The translations under genes were made by a program, and so were the position numbers. The notes beneath the pieces were generated by a model that searched no databases, was not told where the DNA came from, and saw only the letters and a list, made by a program, of their open reading frames with translations. From positions 62,001 through 126,000 of the IMG/VR virus record IMGVR_UViG_3300042301_004349: a stretch of 64,000 bases of DNA; one strand, written 5' to 3'. Within the stretch, counting starts at the first letter, position 1, and every line of letters begins with the position of its first letter. This stretch comes from a virus. Below are positions 35,163 through 45,859 of this stretch, in pieces.

Positions 35163-35492
35163 TTATGCTGTTGGTTTTGGATACTTAGCTTTAATAGCTA
35201 TACATTTTTGAATGTATTCATCTATTTGATCTTGATCACCTTTTACAACCCCATCAATATAATCTTCAATTGGGGGGTATTCAGAACGTCTTAATCTTTG
35301 ATAAAGAGAAGCATTGTATTCATCTATTAATTCTTGGCGTTTTTCTTCTATATCTAAAGGTAAATCTATAAGATTACCTTGTAAATCTTTAAGTATATTA
35401 TCTTCAAGTATAGATTTGATACCATACTTTATACTCAGTACAGAAACATTATCAATGTATGTTACTGGTTCTATTTTGTTTTTGTTTATCAT
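35163..35492 (-). CDS. small fibre-associated (assembly-type) protein, 109 aa
   Basis: The C-terminal half, YNASLYQRLRRSEYPPIEDY then IDGVVKGDQDQIDEYIQ and KAKYPKP, fits a Y-P-x-I-x-D-x-x-D-x-x-x-K-G...K-A-K-Y-P-K pattern common in small proteins encoded beside tail fibres in many phages. Their role is uncertain; fibre attachment or assembly is often proposed. It lies 15 nt after the 1311-aa fibre gene. Confidence 0.68.
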   Translation of the reverse strand: MINKNKIEPVTYIDNVSVLSIKYGIKSILEDNILKDLQGNLIDLPLDIEEKRQELIDEYNASLYQRLRRSEYPPIEDYIDGVVKGDQDQIDEYIQKCIAIKAKYPKPTA

Positions 35493-35507
35493 AAAATTTA
35501 ATATTTT

Positions 35508-38500
35508 TTAAACCCAATATCCAACACAATATAAAGCAATGTGGTGGGTACCACCACTAAGTCCATGTCCTAGTGTATAGTATACTGTACCATTTGCATT
35601 TACATTTATAATACCATTATGCCATGAACCATAATAATGCATAAAATTGGTCATATTTGTTCCTGAAGCGTCTCCATCATGTTCTAAAACAAATGAACCA
35701 TGATATTGTGGAGTAAAAGTATTACTAACACCAGGCCAAGCAGCTCCTGGTCCGCCCCAAGAAATAACACTAACATCATTAGCTAATCCAAACCAAGATA
35801 CTGCATGGTCTCCTTGACCTGCCCCTGAACCATATCCTGTAATGTGGTACCAACCATATACTAATAATGCTTTAGCATTTGAAGGAACACCACTAAAATC
35901 TGTTACAGCAAAATTACCTTGTGTTTGACCACTTACTGAAAATGTTTTTGTAGCTACTGAAGTTAATTGTATAAAAGTATTTGCTTTATAGCTACCACTA
36001 TTTGAAATTGTTCCACCATTTACTGTAACATCTCCACCAGAAGCAATAGTTACTCTAGTATTAGGTCCATTAGTATTAAATTTAATACCAACACCCACAC
36101 CAGATTCAATACCTAAATCTCCAGATATAATATCTGAGAAAACATAATGTGTTTTTAAGTTTGTAGCATTGTTAATTCTTATATCAGTATTTGATGTTTC
36201 TGCGGTGCCAAGTGTTAAACTTCCAGCAATTCCAGCATCACCTAACCCATTTAAAGTCATTGCGGTTAATGGTGGTTGATCTTGAGCTGCATTGCCTTGG
36301 TATACTCTGAATCTTAAAACATTTGCTGAAGGGCCACCAGCAGTAAGGACAGCGTCTATTCCTATCCATCTATTATTATTAACACCAATATCTGAATTGG
36401 CCATGTATTTAATAAGATTATCATAGGTTCCATCAAATCCATTATGTGTAGCTTTTATTATGTCTCCACCAGAGGTAATGTGCAAACGTTGAGAGGCATT
36501 AGTTGAAAATCTTAAATACCCATTTGCATTATTATCCATATTAAGATTAAGACCATTGCTTGTAATATCCATTACAGAGGTTGCGTTAGCAAACCATCTC
36601 ATTAATCTGTAACTACCTGAGTAAAGTGTGTTAGCAAAGAAGTATGCTACATAATTGCTTGAATTATTATGTACTTGAAGTATTGCATCATTTTCACTAA
36701 CTGTATTAAGTAATAATCTACCATTTGCAGTGATTTGTGCAACACTGCTGTTTGTAGTATAAGAATAAAAATGATAAGACCCTGTATTGTTTGCACTTCT
36801 TAAACCTATATACCAATTATCTGATCCTCCTGTTGATAATTTCCAACCGGTTTCAAAAGAAGTACTTGATCTATTTACTCTTGGATAAACATTAGCATTA
36901 GTATTTGATATTAACATTACATCGCCAAATCCACTTGTATTATTACCTACACCTAAACTATTTGCAGTCACCGATGAACTAAATGTAGCTGCACCTGTTG
37001 AGGTCATTGTGAATACATTGGCACCACCGCCATTAACTCTGAAGTTTATACCTTGACCTGTTGCAGCATTTAGATATATGCCATCAGTAGCATCATTAGC
37101 AGCAAATATTCTATTAAAACCGTTTGAATTAGTACCAAATGCAAATGTTCTATATGCACCACCAAATGTTTGGTCTGTACCGATTACTGTTCCATTTATA
37201 ATAATATTCTCTGTAAACCTACCCGTTCCACTCACATCAAGTTTATAAGAAGGATTTAATGTTCCTATACCGACATCACCATTAGTACCTTTAATTACTA
37301 TGCCTAAATTAGCACCTCTTAAATGTAAATCAGCATAAGTACCTCCAGTTTGTTTGTAAGAAACTATTTGAGCAGTACCATCTTGTTCTTGGATAACTAC
37401 TCCAGTTGAGGTCATATCAAAAGCTGCTTGACCCATTACATGGAGAGTTCTAAGTGGGTTTGAAGTACCTATACCAACACTTCCATCTAATAATACTAAG
37501 TTATAAAGATTAAAAGAATTATTTGCTGAGTTTGGTGTTACAAATTGAGCGCCTCTTCTAAATAATATTTCTCTACCATCTCCACTAAAGGCACCATTAG
37601 CATTTCCTGAAGGATCATATCCAATTGAGATTGTAGTAGAGTTTGATGTATCACCAAGCATTACAACTTTATAAGTACTTGGACTATATCCCCATCCTGT
37701 ACCTTTTAAAGCTTGAAAATCTACACTATTAGCTCTTAAACCTATTGTGTTTAAAACTTGAAGTTGGTAAGAAGATGCTGTAATACCAACACCAACATTA
37801 GTTCCATTATCAAAAATTTGACTATTTCCTATAGCACTACTACTTGTAAACTTAGCTACATAATTAGTAGTACCTGATACTCCTGGTCCTTGTGTTCCTT
37901 GGAAACCTTGAGCACCAGTTGCACCTTGAATACCTTGAGCTCCAGTTGTTCCTTGAGCACCTGTTGCCCCTTGAGCACCAGTACTACCTTGAGCTCCTGT
38001 ACTTCCTTGTAATCCAGTAGGTCCAACAGAACCTTGTAATCCAGTAGCACCTTGGGACCCAGTAGCACCTTGAGCGCCTGTATCTCCTTGATCGCCTTTT
38101 GCTCCTTGAGCACCAACACTACCTTGTAGTCCAGTAGGTCCTTGAGAGCCAGTTGCACCTTGATTACCTGTAGCTCCCTGAGGTCCAACAGCACCTTGAG
38201 CACCTGCTGCTCCTTGATTACCCTGAGATCCTATTTCTCCTAAATAATTGTCTATTTCTATTGTATCACCAGCACTAGCAGCATTTGTTAGTACTACTGT
38301 TGTACCATTTGTTGCAGTATAATCTACTCCTGATGTTTGTTTAACACCATTCCAGAATACATCTACTAATCCAGCAGTATAACCACCAGGTACTGTAAAT
38401 GTTGTTTGACCATTTGTTGCAGTAAATATATTTACATTTCTAGCTGATGAGCTTACTGCTCCTTGAGCACCAGTTGCACCTTGATCGCCTTGATTACCTT

Positions 38501-39443
38501 GGAATCCTTGGTCGCCCTTAGCACCTTGGAAGCCCTGGTCGCCCTGTGCTCCTTGGTAGCCTTGATCACCTTGAAATCCAAATCCTTGAAAACCTTGATC
38601 GCCTTGTGCTCCTTGGAAACCTTGGTCACCCTGTGCTCCCTGGTAGCCTTGGTCACCCTGTGCTCCTTGTGCACCTTGATAGCCCTGGTCGCCTTGAGCT
38701 CCTTGGTAGCCTTGATCACCTTGTGCACCTTGATAGCCCTGGTCGCCTTGAGCTCCCTGAATGCCTTGAAAACCTTGGTCGCCTTGTGCACCTTGTGCCC
38801 CAGTTGCTCCTTGAGCTCCATCTACTCCAATAAATCCATTTGCTCCTTGAGCACCTGCTGGTCCTTGAGGACCCATCATACCACCTACAGTAGCTACTGC
38901 TTTACCTGCTACAGGCACTGCAAATGTAACAACTAAATTGTTAGTACTTACTGCTGTTATAGTAGAAGGAATAATAACTTGATTGTTATTATCGTATAAT
39001 TCGATTACGGGATATTGTTCACTTAAATTATGATTAAATGACCAAGTTGTTGCTGACGCGAATGTTTGTTTAGCGGTTCTTCCATCTCCTGTATTAGCAG
39101 CTACATTATCTACCCATACAGCACCATTTGCTGTTACTTGTAGAATTTGTCCTACAGATCCTGTACTATTGGTATAGTCACGGACTGTTAATGGTAATTT
39201 TACACTACCACTTAATTCTAAAGATCCTGTAATTTGATGAGATGAACCTGAGATTATAAGTGATCCTGATATTTGGGTGTTTGTTGTAAGTATTTCTTCA
39301 ATACTTTCACCTGCTGATCCACTTTTCTCAAAATAAATTTTACCGTCGTAGGTATTCATTGCCAATTCACCCAACTCCAACTGCGATGTAGTTGGTTTGT
39401 TGCCAGTGGTTGCACTCCTACGTAACTTAACAATTTGCGCCAT
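35508..39443 (-). CDS. collagen-like tail fibre without S74 domain, 1311 aa
   Basis: The N-terminus AQIVKLRRSATTGNKPTTSQ, then [17 protein letters not shown], is a virion-attachment module also present in the 1641-aa fibre. A small domain follows at about 105-190 (TFASATTWSFNHNLSEQYPV). Two Gly-X-Y blocks flank a short beta insert (TATNGQTTFTVPGGYTAGLV). The shaft has recurring TLNPSYKLDVSGTGRF-type units. No S74 Ser/Lys signature is seen; the protein ends HGLSGGTHHIALYCVGYWV, a lectin-like beta-rich end that may itself be the receptor-binding tip. Confidence 0.85.
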   Translation of the reverse strand: MAQIVKLRRSATTGNKPTTSQLELGELAMNTYDGKIYFEKSGSAGESIEEILTTNTQISGSLIISGSSHQITGSLELSGSVKLPLTVRDYTNSTGSVGQILQVTANGAVWVDNVAANTGDGRTAKQTFASATTWSFNHNLSEQYPVIELYDNNNQVIIPSTITAVSTNNLVVTFAVPVAGKAVATVGGMMGPQGPAGAQGANGFIGVDGAQGATGAQGAQGDQGFQGIQGAQGDQGYQGAQGDQGYQGAQGDQGYQGAQGAQGDQGYQGAQGDQGFQGAQGDQGFQGFGFQGDQGYQGAQGDQGFQGAKGDQGFQGNQGDQGATGAQGAVSSSARNVNIFTATNGQTTFTVPGGYTAGLVDVFWNGVKQTSGVDYTATNGTTVVLTNAASAGDTIEIDNYLGEIGSQGNQGAAGAQGAVGPQGATGNQGATGSQGPTGLQGSVGAQGAKGDQGDTGAQGATGSQGATGLQGSVGPTGLQGSTGAQGSTGAQGATGAQGTTGAQGIQGATGAQGFQGTQGPGVSGTTNYVAKFTSSSAIGNSQIFDNGTNVGVGITASSYQLQVLNTIGLRANSVDFQALKGTGWGYSPSTYKVVMLGDTSNSTTISIGYDPSGNANGAFSGDGREILFRRGAQFVTPNSANNSFNLYNLVLLDGSVGIGTSNPLRTLHVMGQAAFDMTSTGVVIQEQDGTAQIVSYKQTGGTYADLHLRGANLGIVIKGTNGDVGIGTLNPSYKLDVSGTGRFTENIIINGTVIGTDQTFGGAYRTFAFGTNSNGFNRIFAANDATDGIYLNAATGQGINFRVNGGGANVFTMTSTGAATFSSSVTANSLGVGNNTSGFGDVMLISNTNANVYPRVNRSSTSFETGWKLSTGGSDNWYIGLRSANNTGSYHFYSYTTNSSVAQITANGRLLLNTVSENDAILQVHNNSSNYVAYFFANTLYSGSYRLMRWFANATSVMDITSNGLNLNMDNNANGYLRFSTNASQRLHITSGGDIIKATHNGFDGTYDNLIKYMANSDIGVNNNRWIGIDAVLTAGGPSANVLRFRVYQGNAAQDQPPLTAMTLNGLGDAGIAGSLTLGTAETSNTDIRINNATNLKTHYVFSDIISGDLGIESGVGVGIKFNTNGPNTRVTIASGGDVTVNGGTISNSGSYKANTFIQLTSVATKTFSVSGQTQGNFAVTDFSGVPSNAKALLVYGWYHITGYGSGAGQGDHAVSWFGLANDVSVISWGGPGAAWPGVSNTFTPQYHGSFVLEHDGDASGTNMTNFMHYYGSWHNGIINVNANGTVYYTLGHGLSGGTHHIALYCVGYWV
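37865..38235 (-). repeat. Gly-X-Y repeat, second block of the 1311-aa fibre
   Basis: Mostly G-A-Q, G-A-T, G-P-x and G-L-Q triplets with few Lys residues, unlike the Lys-rich block in the 859-aa fibre. Confidence 0.92.
38450..38880 (-). repeat. Gly-X-Y repeat, first block of the 1311-aa fibre
   Basis: Runs of a near-identical 18-base unit encode GDQGYQ and GDQGFQ; Lys is rare here. Confidence 0.93.
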
Positions 39444-39486
39444 ATCTATGGTCTGTTTTTAATTTAGTATGTACTAGTATATCCTT

Positions 39487-39502
39487 CGATCTATATAGAT
39501 CG
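39487..39502 (-). promoter_or_regulatory. perfect 16-bp palindrome in a fibre leader
   Basis: CGATCTATATAGATCG is a perfect dyad lying between the TATTTATA motif (39504-39513) and the ATG at 39443. It may be an operator or, as RNA, a hairpin in the leader. It is the only such dyad noticed next to a promoter-like motif in this window. Confidence 0.5.
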
Positions 39503-39503
39503 T

Positions 39504-39513
39504 GTATAAATAT
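39504..39513 (-). promoter_or_regulatory. late-promoter-like motif (ATATTTATAC)
   Basis: It ends 60 nt before ATG 39443, longer than the usual spacing of about 20-30 nt; the extra leader contains the palindrome. Confidence 0.55.
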
Positions 39514-42500
39514 TTACTTAGAAGCTAATTGTGCCTCTAAATTTGCTATTTTTGCATTTAATTCTTTGATTGCTTCGATGAATAAACCTGCCATGTTGCC
39601 ATAAGCTACTGAATAGTATCCTTTCTGATCTTCACTTACTGCTTCTGGTAGTACGTTTAATACGTCTTGTGCAATAACTCCAGTATGACGTTTATTTTTA
39701 TCATTTATATCATTACGAGTAAAGGTCACACCACGAATTGCTTTAACTTTTTCTACAGCGTTTTCTATTACTTCTACATTATTTTTAACACGAGAATCTG
39801 AGAATGCAGTGATGTCTTGGAAACAGAAAAATGGATTAACAGATACTACAGTATTACATCCTAAATTTAATGCATAATCGTGACCACCGTTTGCATTATT
39901 ACCAAGTAAAACTTTTCCACTACTCCAACCTAAAAATAAAGTATTACAACTACCCCATGCTGAACTAGCCTCTAAGTGCCTTACAATATATACCGTATTA
40001 ACGTCACTTCTTACAAAAGATGAAGCATGTAATCCGTCTACAGTATCGGAATTACCAGCTGAGTTTGCATAGTTTACTGATTGGCTACCAATATTAGCAC
40101 TATGTATAATTTGTCTCCAAGCATACCAAGAACCAGCATAACCTGCTCTCCACCTTAAATCTGTACTGTTGTAATAATCTCCTTGTATTTGCCACATAGT
40201 ATCTCCACCACCCAAATGTAATACAGGAGCATAGCTTAAGTTTCCACCATTACCATTCTCATTTCTATAAACAGCTGTTCCTCCATTGTTTACATTCATA
40301 GAACCATTGCCTAGACCTTGTAAATTCAATCCAGCTACATATGAACTAGCTGTAACATACCCAGAGTTATTAGTAAATTGGGATACGTTCATATTGGATA
40401 ATGAACCTGCAGAGCCTGTTATATTTATATCCCATGTTCCATTATTATGAACAAATCTATAACCAGTGTTACCATAATTTACAGCTCCATTAGAAAGAAT
40501 CTTTATACCCCCATTAGCCCAATCCCCATTTTTAGCAATCATAAATTCATCAGAGGCCATAGTAGCAACTTGATACCAAGCACCACCTGAAACACCACCA
40601 GAACGACCCATACGTACACCGGCACCATTGGATGTACCATTCCAAGTAGCATGCATGTTATTAATCATTACGCCTGGTTCTGCTCCTCCACTTGCCCCAA
40701 GTGTGCCATAAGTTACCCCGTCACCCCAGTTATTAGATGCTGTAAAAGAAAGTCGTGTCCAACCGCCGCTTGTAGTAATGTTAGTTTGCCAAACACCATT
40801 TAATGTAGTATTCCCACTAACTGTTAATCCACTATATACAGTTGTTAATCCACCACCATAACCTAAACCTACTGGTCCATTGTGGCCGTAATTTAACCAT
40901 ATGTTTCCTCCAGAACTAACGTTCTGGATTGTATCAGTTAAAGATGCACTGCTTATTTGAATATTTCTAAACACAGCACCACCTGCATTATTTGATGATA
41001 TACCTGTACTATTAGGATCTAAATAAAAAGTAGTATCGTTTGAGTCATAAAATATTGGAGCTCTAAAATCAGCTGCTGCTTGGATAGGAGTAGTTCCCCA
41101 CCCAATATCTCTACCCATTAATATCCTTCCGGTTGATGACTGGTAGATAAATAAAGATTCTACAGAATTTCCACTATCATGAATAGCAAATTCATACTCA
41201 TCAGCACAGTTAGCAAGAATACCAGCAGTTACACTACTTGCCCAAGAACCATTCAAAAAATTAAAATTATGGCTTGTAGAACCTAATATTAATTGACCAG
41301 TATAAGAAGGTTGATAGTAACTTCCTAAAACAATGTTATTCATTCTAGAAGTACTAGCAAAATCTCCGTAGTATCCTGTATCATTTGAATCATAGAATAT
41401 TGGTGCTCTAAAGCTAGTAGGAGCAGCAACATAACCACCTTCTCCATAATAAATTTGCAAGGCTCCATATCCACCCCCACCAGCATTGTTATGTGTAGTA
41501 AAATTATAAGCTAAACCATTAGCTCCTTGAACATCTTGCCATGCCCTAGACATAAATGTCATAGTGCTATAATCATTATTAATTACACTATTAAATCTAA
41601 TCTGAGTAGCATCGGATGCTTGTAAATTATATGCAACAGTTGATGTAGCAGAATTTCCTGAAGTATTATCAGAAACTCTTGCACTATCTACACGAACACC
41701 ATATGTGGTATTACCATTCCAACCCATAAGAGTTGGATAGGAAGCAGTCCAAGCAACTGTGGAATTGGTTTGGCTTACACCACCCCCACTTGGGGATGTG
41801 CCTTGAGAAGCATCAAATATAACATGATTATTACCATAATTTTTCCATGCCATTAAACCTATAACATTGTTAATAACAGTAGAATCATTCCAGTTTGATT
41901 GACCTCTTGAAACTACGTTACCTGTTGCTGTTATACTCCAAGTACCACTTGCACCACCCCCTGTTAGAGTTGGAGAATAAGAATTGTAATTAGCAGAAGA
42001 AAGCATAGTAACCCAAGATGACCAATCACTACAACAGTCTCTTAAAGTTCTAAGTGATAATGTAGCACTTGGATTATGCCATGAAGCAGCAAATTCAAAT
42101 CCTCTTCCTGCTGTTACAAACTGAGCAGCTAAATCATAAGTATATGGGCTATTGGCACCACCATCATATGCACCATATATAGCAAGACCACTAGATATTT
42201 TAGTAGTTCTATCATTGTTATAACTCACACCTGTTCCTAAAACAGTTGCAGCATTTGCACCTTGATCGCCTTTAAAGCCTTGGAAACCTCTGTCGCCTTG
42301 GTCGCCTTTAAAGCCTTGGAAGCCTCTGTCGCCTTGGTCTCCTTTATCGCCTTTGTCGCCTTTAAAGCCTTGGAAACCTCTGTCGCCTTGGTCGCCTTTA
42401 AAGCCTTGGAAGCCTTGGTCGCCTTTATCGCCTTTGTCGCCTTTAAAGCCTTGGAAACCTCTGTCGCCTTGGTCGCCTTTGAAGCCTTGGTCTCCTTTAT

Positions 42501-44439
42501 CGCCTTTGTCGCCTTTAAAACCTTGGAAGCCTCTGTCGCCTTGAGCTCCAACACCACCTTGATGGCCTTGTTGTCCAGCAAATCCTTGATCGCCTTTATC
42601 TCCTTTAGCACCTTGAGATCCAGTTGCACCTTGCAAACCAGTATTACCTTGTGGTCCTATTGGGCCAGTTGGTCCTTGGTTTCCTTGATCGCCTTTAGCT
42701 CCTTGTAAACCAGTAAAACCTTGATCGCCTTTTGTTCCTTGTATGCCTTGAAAACCTTGGTCGCCTTTAGCACCCTGAACTCCATTAGTGCCTGCTGTAC
42801 CTTGTAAACCTGTTGCACCCGTTGCTCCTTGAAGGCCTGTTGCACCTGCTGATCCTTGAAGACCAGTGGGACCTGTTGGGCCTATATCTCCTTGGGCTCC
42901 ATTTGCACCTGCTGATCCTTGAAGTCCTGTTGGGCCTGTAGCTCCAATAGAACCTTGTAATCCAGTTGGTCCAGTAGTACCTTGCAACCCAACAGGACCT
43001 ATTGAGCCTTGTAATCCAGTTGGGCCTGTTGACCCAGTTGGGCCTTGAAAACCTTGATATCCATCACCTTGGTATCCTTGAAAACCTCTATCACCTTGAT
43101 CTCCTTGAAAACCTTTATCACCCATAGCACCTTGGAAGCCTTGGTATCCATCACCTTGATATCCTTGAAAACCCATATCGCCTTGATATCCTTGAAAACC
43201 TTTATCTCCTATTGTTCCTTGAGCGCCTTGATTTCCTAAGGCTCCTTGATCACCTTGTGGGCCTTGAGAACCTACTACTGCACCAACACTAGTTAATACA
43301 TAAGAATAACTTGATGTTCCTTCAGTATACCACCCAATATTGTGATTACCATTTGATTGATCTTTAACATAGATTTTAACAATCATTCTGTTTGTAGGAT
43401 CAATTACTGTTGAAGGTAAAACAATATCAACAAACGTTTCAACGGTATTTATAGAATCCATCCAACCCACAGCAGCCATACCTGATGTAATTAAAGGTCC
43501 TATTGCTGTACCTGAGGAGTTGGCTAATTGAATTGTTACATATGTGTCTATATTATTACCTTGGGAATCTCTTAAATAATGAAGATGAAATCTTTGAGTT
43601 CCTCCAGGAATAATAGCAAATCCTAATTGAGGTGTTAAAAATTGACTTATTAAAACAGGGGTTGAACCATTTGTTGAAGTAGTTACAATTTGTTCTGGAG
43701 AAGTTGATGGGTCTTTTGATAATACTTTATAAGGAGAAATATCTGATGATTGACTCTGATTAAAATAGTATGTTTGACCTGCGCTTATACCTCCACTACC
43801 TTGATTACCTTGAAAACCTTGATCGCCTTTGGCTCCTTGTATACCTTGATCGCCTTTGGCTCCCTGAAATCCTAAAGATCCTTGAGGGCCTACTATGCCT
43901 TGAAATCCTTGATCACCTTTAGTTCCTTGAATACCAATTGAACCTTGAAGGCCTATTGGTCCTTGAATACCTTGAGCACCAACACTACCATTAAATCCTT
44001 GGTCACCTTTATCGCCTTTTTCTCCCTGTATACCTATTGGGCCTTGAATACCTTGAGGGCCAATTATACCTTGCAAACCAGTAGCTCCTTGCAAACCAGT
44101 AGCTCCTTGAAGACCAGTTGGACCTATATCTCCTTGAGGTCCAGTTGGACCTTGGGTTCCTATAGGGCCTATGGCTCCTTGAGGGCCTGGATCTCCTATT
44201 GAGCCTTGTGGACCTAATGGACCAGGACCTCCTGAAGGACCTGTTGCTCCAGTTGCTCCTTGAGCTCCTGTACCTCCTGTTTCACCAAGAGTTACAATAG
44301 TTTCAACACCGTTAACGTTTTTCTTGAGATAAACCTTACCATCGTAAGTATTCATTGCTAATTCACCTAGTTGTAGGTCAGCAATTGTAGGGATCTTTCC
44401 AGGCGTAGCTGTTCTACGCAGAGTAATAAGACGAGACAT
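39514..44439 (-). CDS. largest collagen-like tail fibre, with S74 chaperone, 1641 aa
   Basis: The N-terminal module [20 protein letters not shown], then [17 protein letters not shown], matches the attachment module of the 1311-aa fibre. Gly-X-Y blocks lie at about 55-220 and 390-735, separated by a globular insert with [17 protein letters not shown]. The last part of the second block is a tandem array of [18 protein letters not shown] type. The shaft carries two [11 protein letters not shown] units. The C-terminus [19 protein letters not shown], then [19 protein letters not shown] and a final coiled coil ([15 protein letters not shown]), is the S74 autocleaving chaperone. Probably the long fibre closest to the baseplate attachment point. 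Confidence 0.88.
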   Translation of the reverse strand: MSRLITLRRTATPGKIPTIADLQLGELAMNTYDGKVYLKKNVNGVETIVTLGETGGTGAQGATGATGPSGGPGPLGPQGSIGDPGPQGAIGPIGTQGPTGPQGDIGPTGLQGATGLQGATGLQGIIGPQGIQGPIGIQGEKGDKGDQGFNGSVGAQGIQGPIGLQGSIGIQGTKGDQGFQGIVGPQGSLGFQGAKGDQGIQGAKGDQGFQGNQGSGGISAGQTYYFNQSQSSDISPYKVLSKDPSTSPEQIVTTSTNGSTPVLISQFLTPQLGFAIIPGGTQRFHLHYLRDSQGNNIDTYVTIQLANSSGTAIGPLITSGMAAVGWMDSINTVETFVDIVLPSTVIDPTNRMIVKIYVKDQSNGNHNIGWYTEGTSSYSYVLTSVGAVVGSQGPQGDQGALGNQGAQGTIGDKGFQGYQGDMGFQGYQGDGYQGFQGAMGDKGFQGDQGDRGFQGYQGDGYQGFQGPTGSTGPTGLQGSIGPVGLQGTTGPTGLQGSIGATGPTGLQGSAGANGAQGDIGPTGPTGLQGSAGATGLQGATGATGLQGTAGTNGVQGAKGDQGFQGIQGTKGDQGFTGLQGAKGDQGNQGPTGPIGPQGNTGLQGATGSQGAKGDKGDQGFAGQQGHQGGVGAQGDRGFQGFKGDKGDKGDQGFKGDQGDRGFQGFKGDKGDKGDQGFQGFKGDQGDRGFQGFKGDKGDKGDQGDRGFQGFKGDQGDRGFQGFKGDQGANAATVLGTGVSYNNDRTTKISSGLAIYGAYDGGANSPYTYDLAAQFVTAGRGFEFAASWHNPSATLSLRTLRDCCSDWSSWVTMLSSANYNSYSPTLTGGGASGTWSITATGNVVSRGQSNWNDSTVINNVIGLMAWKNYGNNHVIFDASQGTSPSGGGVSQTNSTVAWTASYPTLMGWNGNTTYGVRVDSARVSDNTSGNSATSTVAYNLQASDATQIRFNSVINNDYSTMTFMSRAWQDVQGANGLAYNFTTHNNAGGGGYGALQIYYGEGGYVAAPTSFRAPIFYDSNDTGYYGDFASTSRMNNIVLGSYYQPSYTGQLILGSTSHNFNFLNGSWASSVTAGILANCADEYEFAIHDSGNSVESLFIYQSSTGRILMGRDIGWGTTPIQAAADFRAPIFYDSNDTTFYLDPNSTGISSNNAGGAVFRNIQISSASLTDTIQNVSSGGNIWLNYGHNGPVGLGYGGGLTTVYSGLTVSGNTTLNGVWQTNITTSGGWTRLSFTASNNWGDGVTYGTLGASGGAEPGVMINNMHATWNGTSNGAGVRMGRSGGVSGGAWYQVATMASDEFMIAKNGDWANGGIKILSNGAVNYGNTGYRFVHNNGTWDINITGSAGSLSNMNVSQFTNNSGYVTASSYVAGLNLQGLGNGSMNVNNGGTAVYRNENGNGGNLSYAPVLHLGGGDTMWQIQGDYYNSTDLRWRAGYAGSWYAWRQIIHSANIGSQSVNYANSAGNSDTVDGLHASSFVRSDVNTVYIVRHLEASSAWGSCNTLFLGWSSGKVLLGNNANGGHDYALNLGCNTVVSVNPFFCFQDITAFSDSRVKNNVEVIENAVEKVKAIRGVTFTRNDINDKNKRHTGVIAQDVLNVLPEAVSEDQKGYYSVAYGNMAGLFIEAIKELNAKIANLEAQLASK
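42240..43275 (-). repeat. Gly-X-Y repeat, second (long) block of the 1641-aa fibre
   Basis: From about 42258 to 42545 the DNA is an almost exact tandem array of units also used in the 859-aa fibre (cctttaaagccttggaa and ctctgtcgcc on the plus strand), so the two genes could recombine. Confidence 0.95.
43780..44275 (-). repeat. Gly-X-Y repeat, first block of the 1641-aa fibre
   Basis: A more degenerate block rich in G-P-Q, G-P-I and G-L-Q triplets, with the highest visible share of Pro in the X position among these fibres. Confidence 0.92.
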
Positions 44440-44498
44440 AAGCGCTCAATAATTTAAAGTATATACTTACACCTTACGGTGACCTATCTATCAGGCAC

Positions 44499-44508
44499 GT
44501 ATAAATAT
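44499..44508 (-). promoter_or_regulatory. late-promoter-like motif (ATATTTATAC)
   Basis: It directly follows the hairpin terminator 44512-44532 and ends 59 nt before ATG 44439. Confidence 0.6.
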
Positions 44509-44532
44509 AAAAGGGCTCCGAATTGGAGCCCT
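44508..44532 (-). terminator. rho-independent terminator
   Basis: On the coding strand AGGGCTCC-AATTC-GGAGCCCT forms a perfect 8-bp stem, followed by TTTATATTTAT. The T-rich tail merges into the promoter-like motif. Confidence 0.85.
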
Positions 44533-44559
44533 ATTAATTATATTTGAAACGGTTAAATT

Positions 44560-45810
44560 TTAGAAATTACCACCATCTATTACATTTGTCATTGTCCAAG
44601 CACTACCATCCCACTTAGCATATTGATCTGCTAATGATGGAGCAGTCATTGATACTATTTGACTTGAAGCATTACCAAATATTAAAGCATTTGTTGTTAA
44701 AGAATTTGAATTTTGAACTGCAATTCTTTTTTCTGATCCTAATGGACCTGCTATCCAGTAGTCATTTGTTGTGTCCCAAAGTAATGAACCAGAAACTGTA
44801 TTTGGAGAAGTTGGATCTTTAACAACCAAACCTGCGTTTGTAGCTCCAGTACCATTTAATGAAATTATATTATCACCAATTTCAACTGTTGTTGAGTTAA
44901 CAATTGTTGAAGTACCACTTACTGTTAAATTACCTCCAACTACTAAGTTATTAGCAAATGAAGCATTTGAACCACTTAAAGTTAATACTGTGTCTCCAGT
45001 GCTTGATTTAATATCATTACCGCCTACTGTTAAATCACCACCAATTGTTACGTTATTTGGTAAACCAATTGTTAATGTTTGTCCTGAGATTGAAGTTTCA
45101 ATTTCATTAGCAGTTCCTACAATAGATAAAGCTTGAGTTAATAAATCAACACTTCCAGAACCGCTATCTGATGTAATATCTAATTCAGTTACTAATCCTG
45201 TTAATCCAGCACCATTACCTACGAATGAACCACTGAATGAACCACTAACTGAAGTAAATACACCTTGTTGTGCATAAATTGTTCTCCAACGTTTGCTGTT
45301 TGTACCTAAATCAAAAGCAATATCAACATCTGGTATAATAGATGAGCTGATGTCTGCGCCAAAAGTTACAAAATCTGTATTAGCGTCACCAACTGTAATA
45401 TTACCACCTAAAGTAATGTTACCATCAATTGTTGCGTTTCCACTTAAATATAAGTTAGAACCTGTAATTATACCTGTAGTAATACTTAAAGGATTAATTG
45501 CGCTTCCACTTACAGCACCTGCTAAATCTAAACGAGTATTACCAGCTGCTTTTAAAATGTAAAGATTCTTATCTGTAGAATTATAGAAAGAAACACCTTC
45601 TAATTGACTGTAACTAGAGATATCTGGTGCAGAAGAACCATAGTATAATTGAGGAACTGCTTTGTATGAGGTTGAATCTCCTACAAATAATACAGGACCT
45701 ACTAAATTACCTATCGAGCCTGTACCTAATATAATTTCACCAGCATTAACAGGTGAAAGGGTACCGACGTTGGCTATCGAACCGCGACGGTGTTTAATTA
45801 TTTGGGCCAT
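44560..45810 (-). CDS. fibre/baseplate attachment protein, collagen-free, 416 aa
   Basis: The N-terminus AQIIKHRRGSIANVGTLSPV, then NAGEIILGTGSIGN, resembles the attachment modules of the two long fibres downstream. The rest is beta-rich with repeated strands such as ISGSNLYLSGNATIDGNITL, GGNITVGDANTDF and VTIGGDLTVGGNDI, typical of phage fibre shafts. It has no Gly-X-Y block and no S74 domain, so it may be the baseplate-proximal base of a fibre or a short fibre. Confidence 0.72.
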   Translation of the reverse strand: MAQIIKHRRGSIANVGTLSPVNAGEIILGTGSIGNLVGPVLFVGDSTSYKAVPQLYYGSSAPDISSYSQLEGVSFYNSTDKNLYILKAAGNTRLDLAGAVSGSAINPLSITTGIITGSNLYLSGNATIDGNITLGGNITVGDANTDFVTFGADISSSIIPDVDIAFDLGTNSKRWRTIYAQQGVFTSVSGSFSGSFVGNGAGLTGLVTELDITSDSGSGSVDLLTQALSIVGTANEIETSISGQTLTIGLPNNVTIGGDLTVGGNDIKSSTGDTVLTLSGSNASFANNLVVGGNLTVSGTSTIVNSTTVEIGDNIISLNGTGATNAGLVVKDPTSPNTVSGSLLWDTTNDYWIAGPLGSEKRIAVQNSNSLTTNALIFGNASSQIVSMTAPSLADQYAKWDGSAWTMTNVIDGGNF

Positions 45811-45842
45811 ACTTTTTATTTATAATTTAATGGAATTATGTC

Positions 45843-45855
45843 TATTAATAAATAT
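45843..45855 (-). promoter_or_regulatory. late-promoter-like motif (ATATTTATTA)
   Basis: It ends 32 nt before ATG 45810 and continues ATAGACATAATT, the GACA extension again. Confidence 0.58.
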
Positions 45856-45859
45856 TAAG

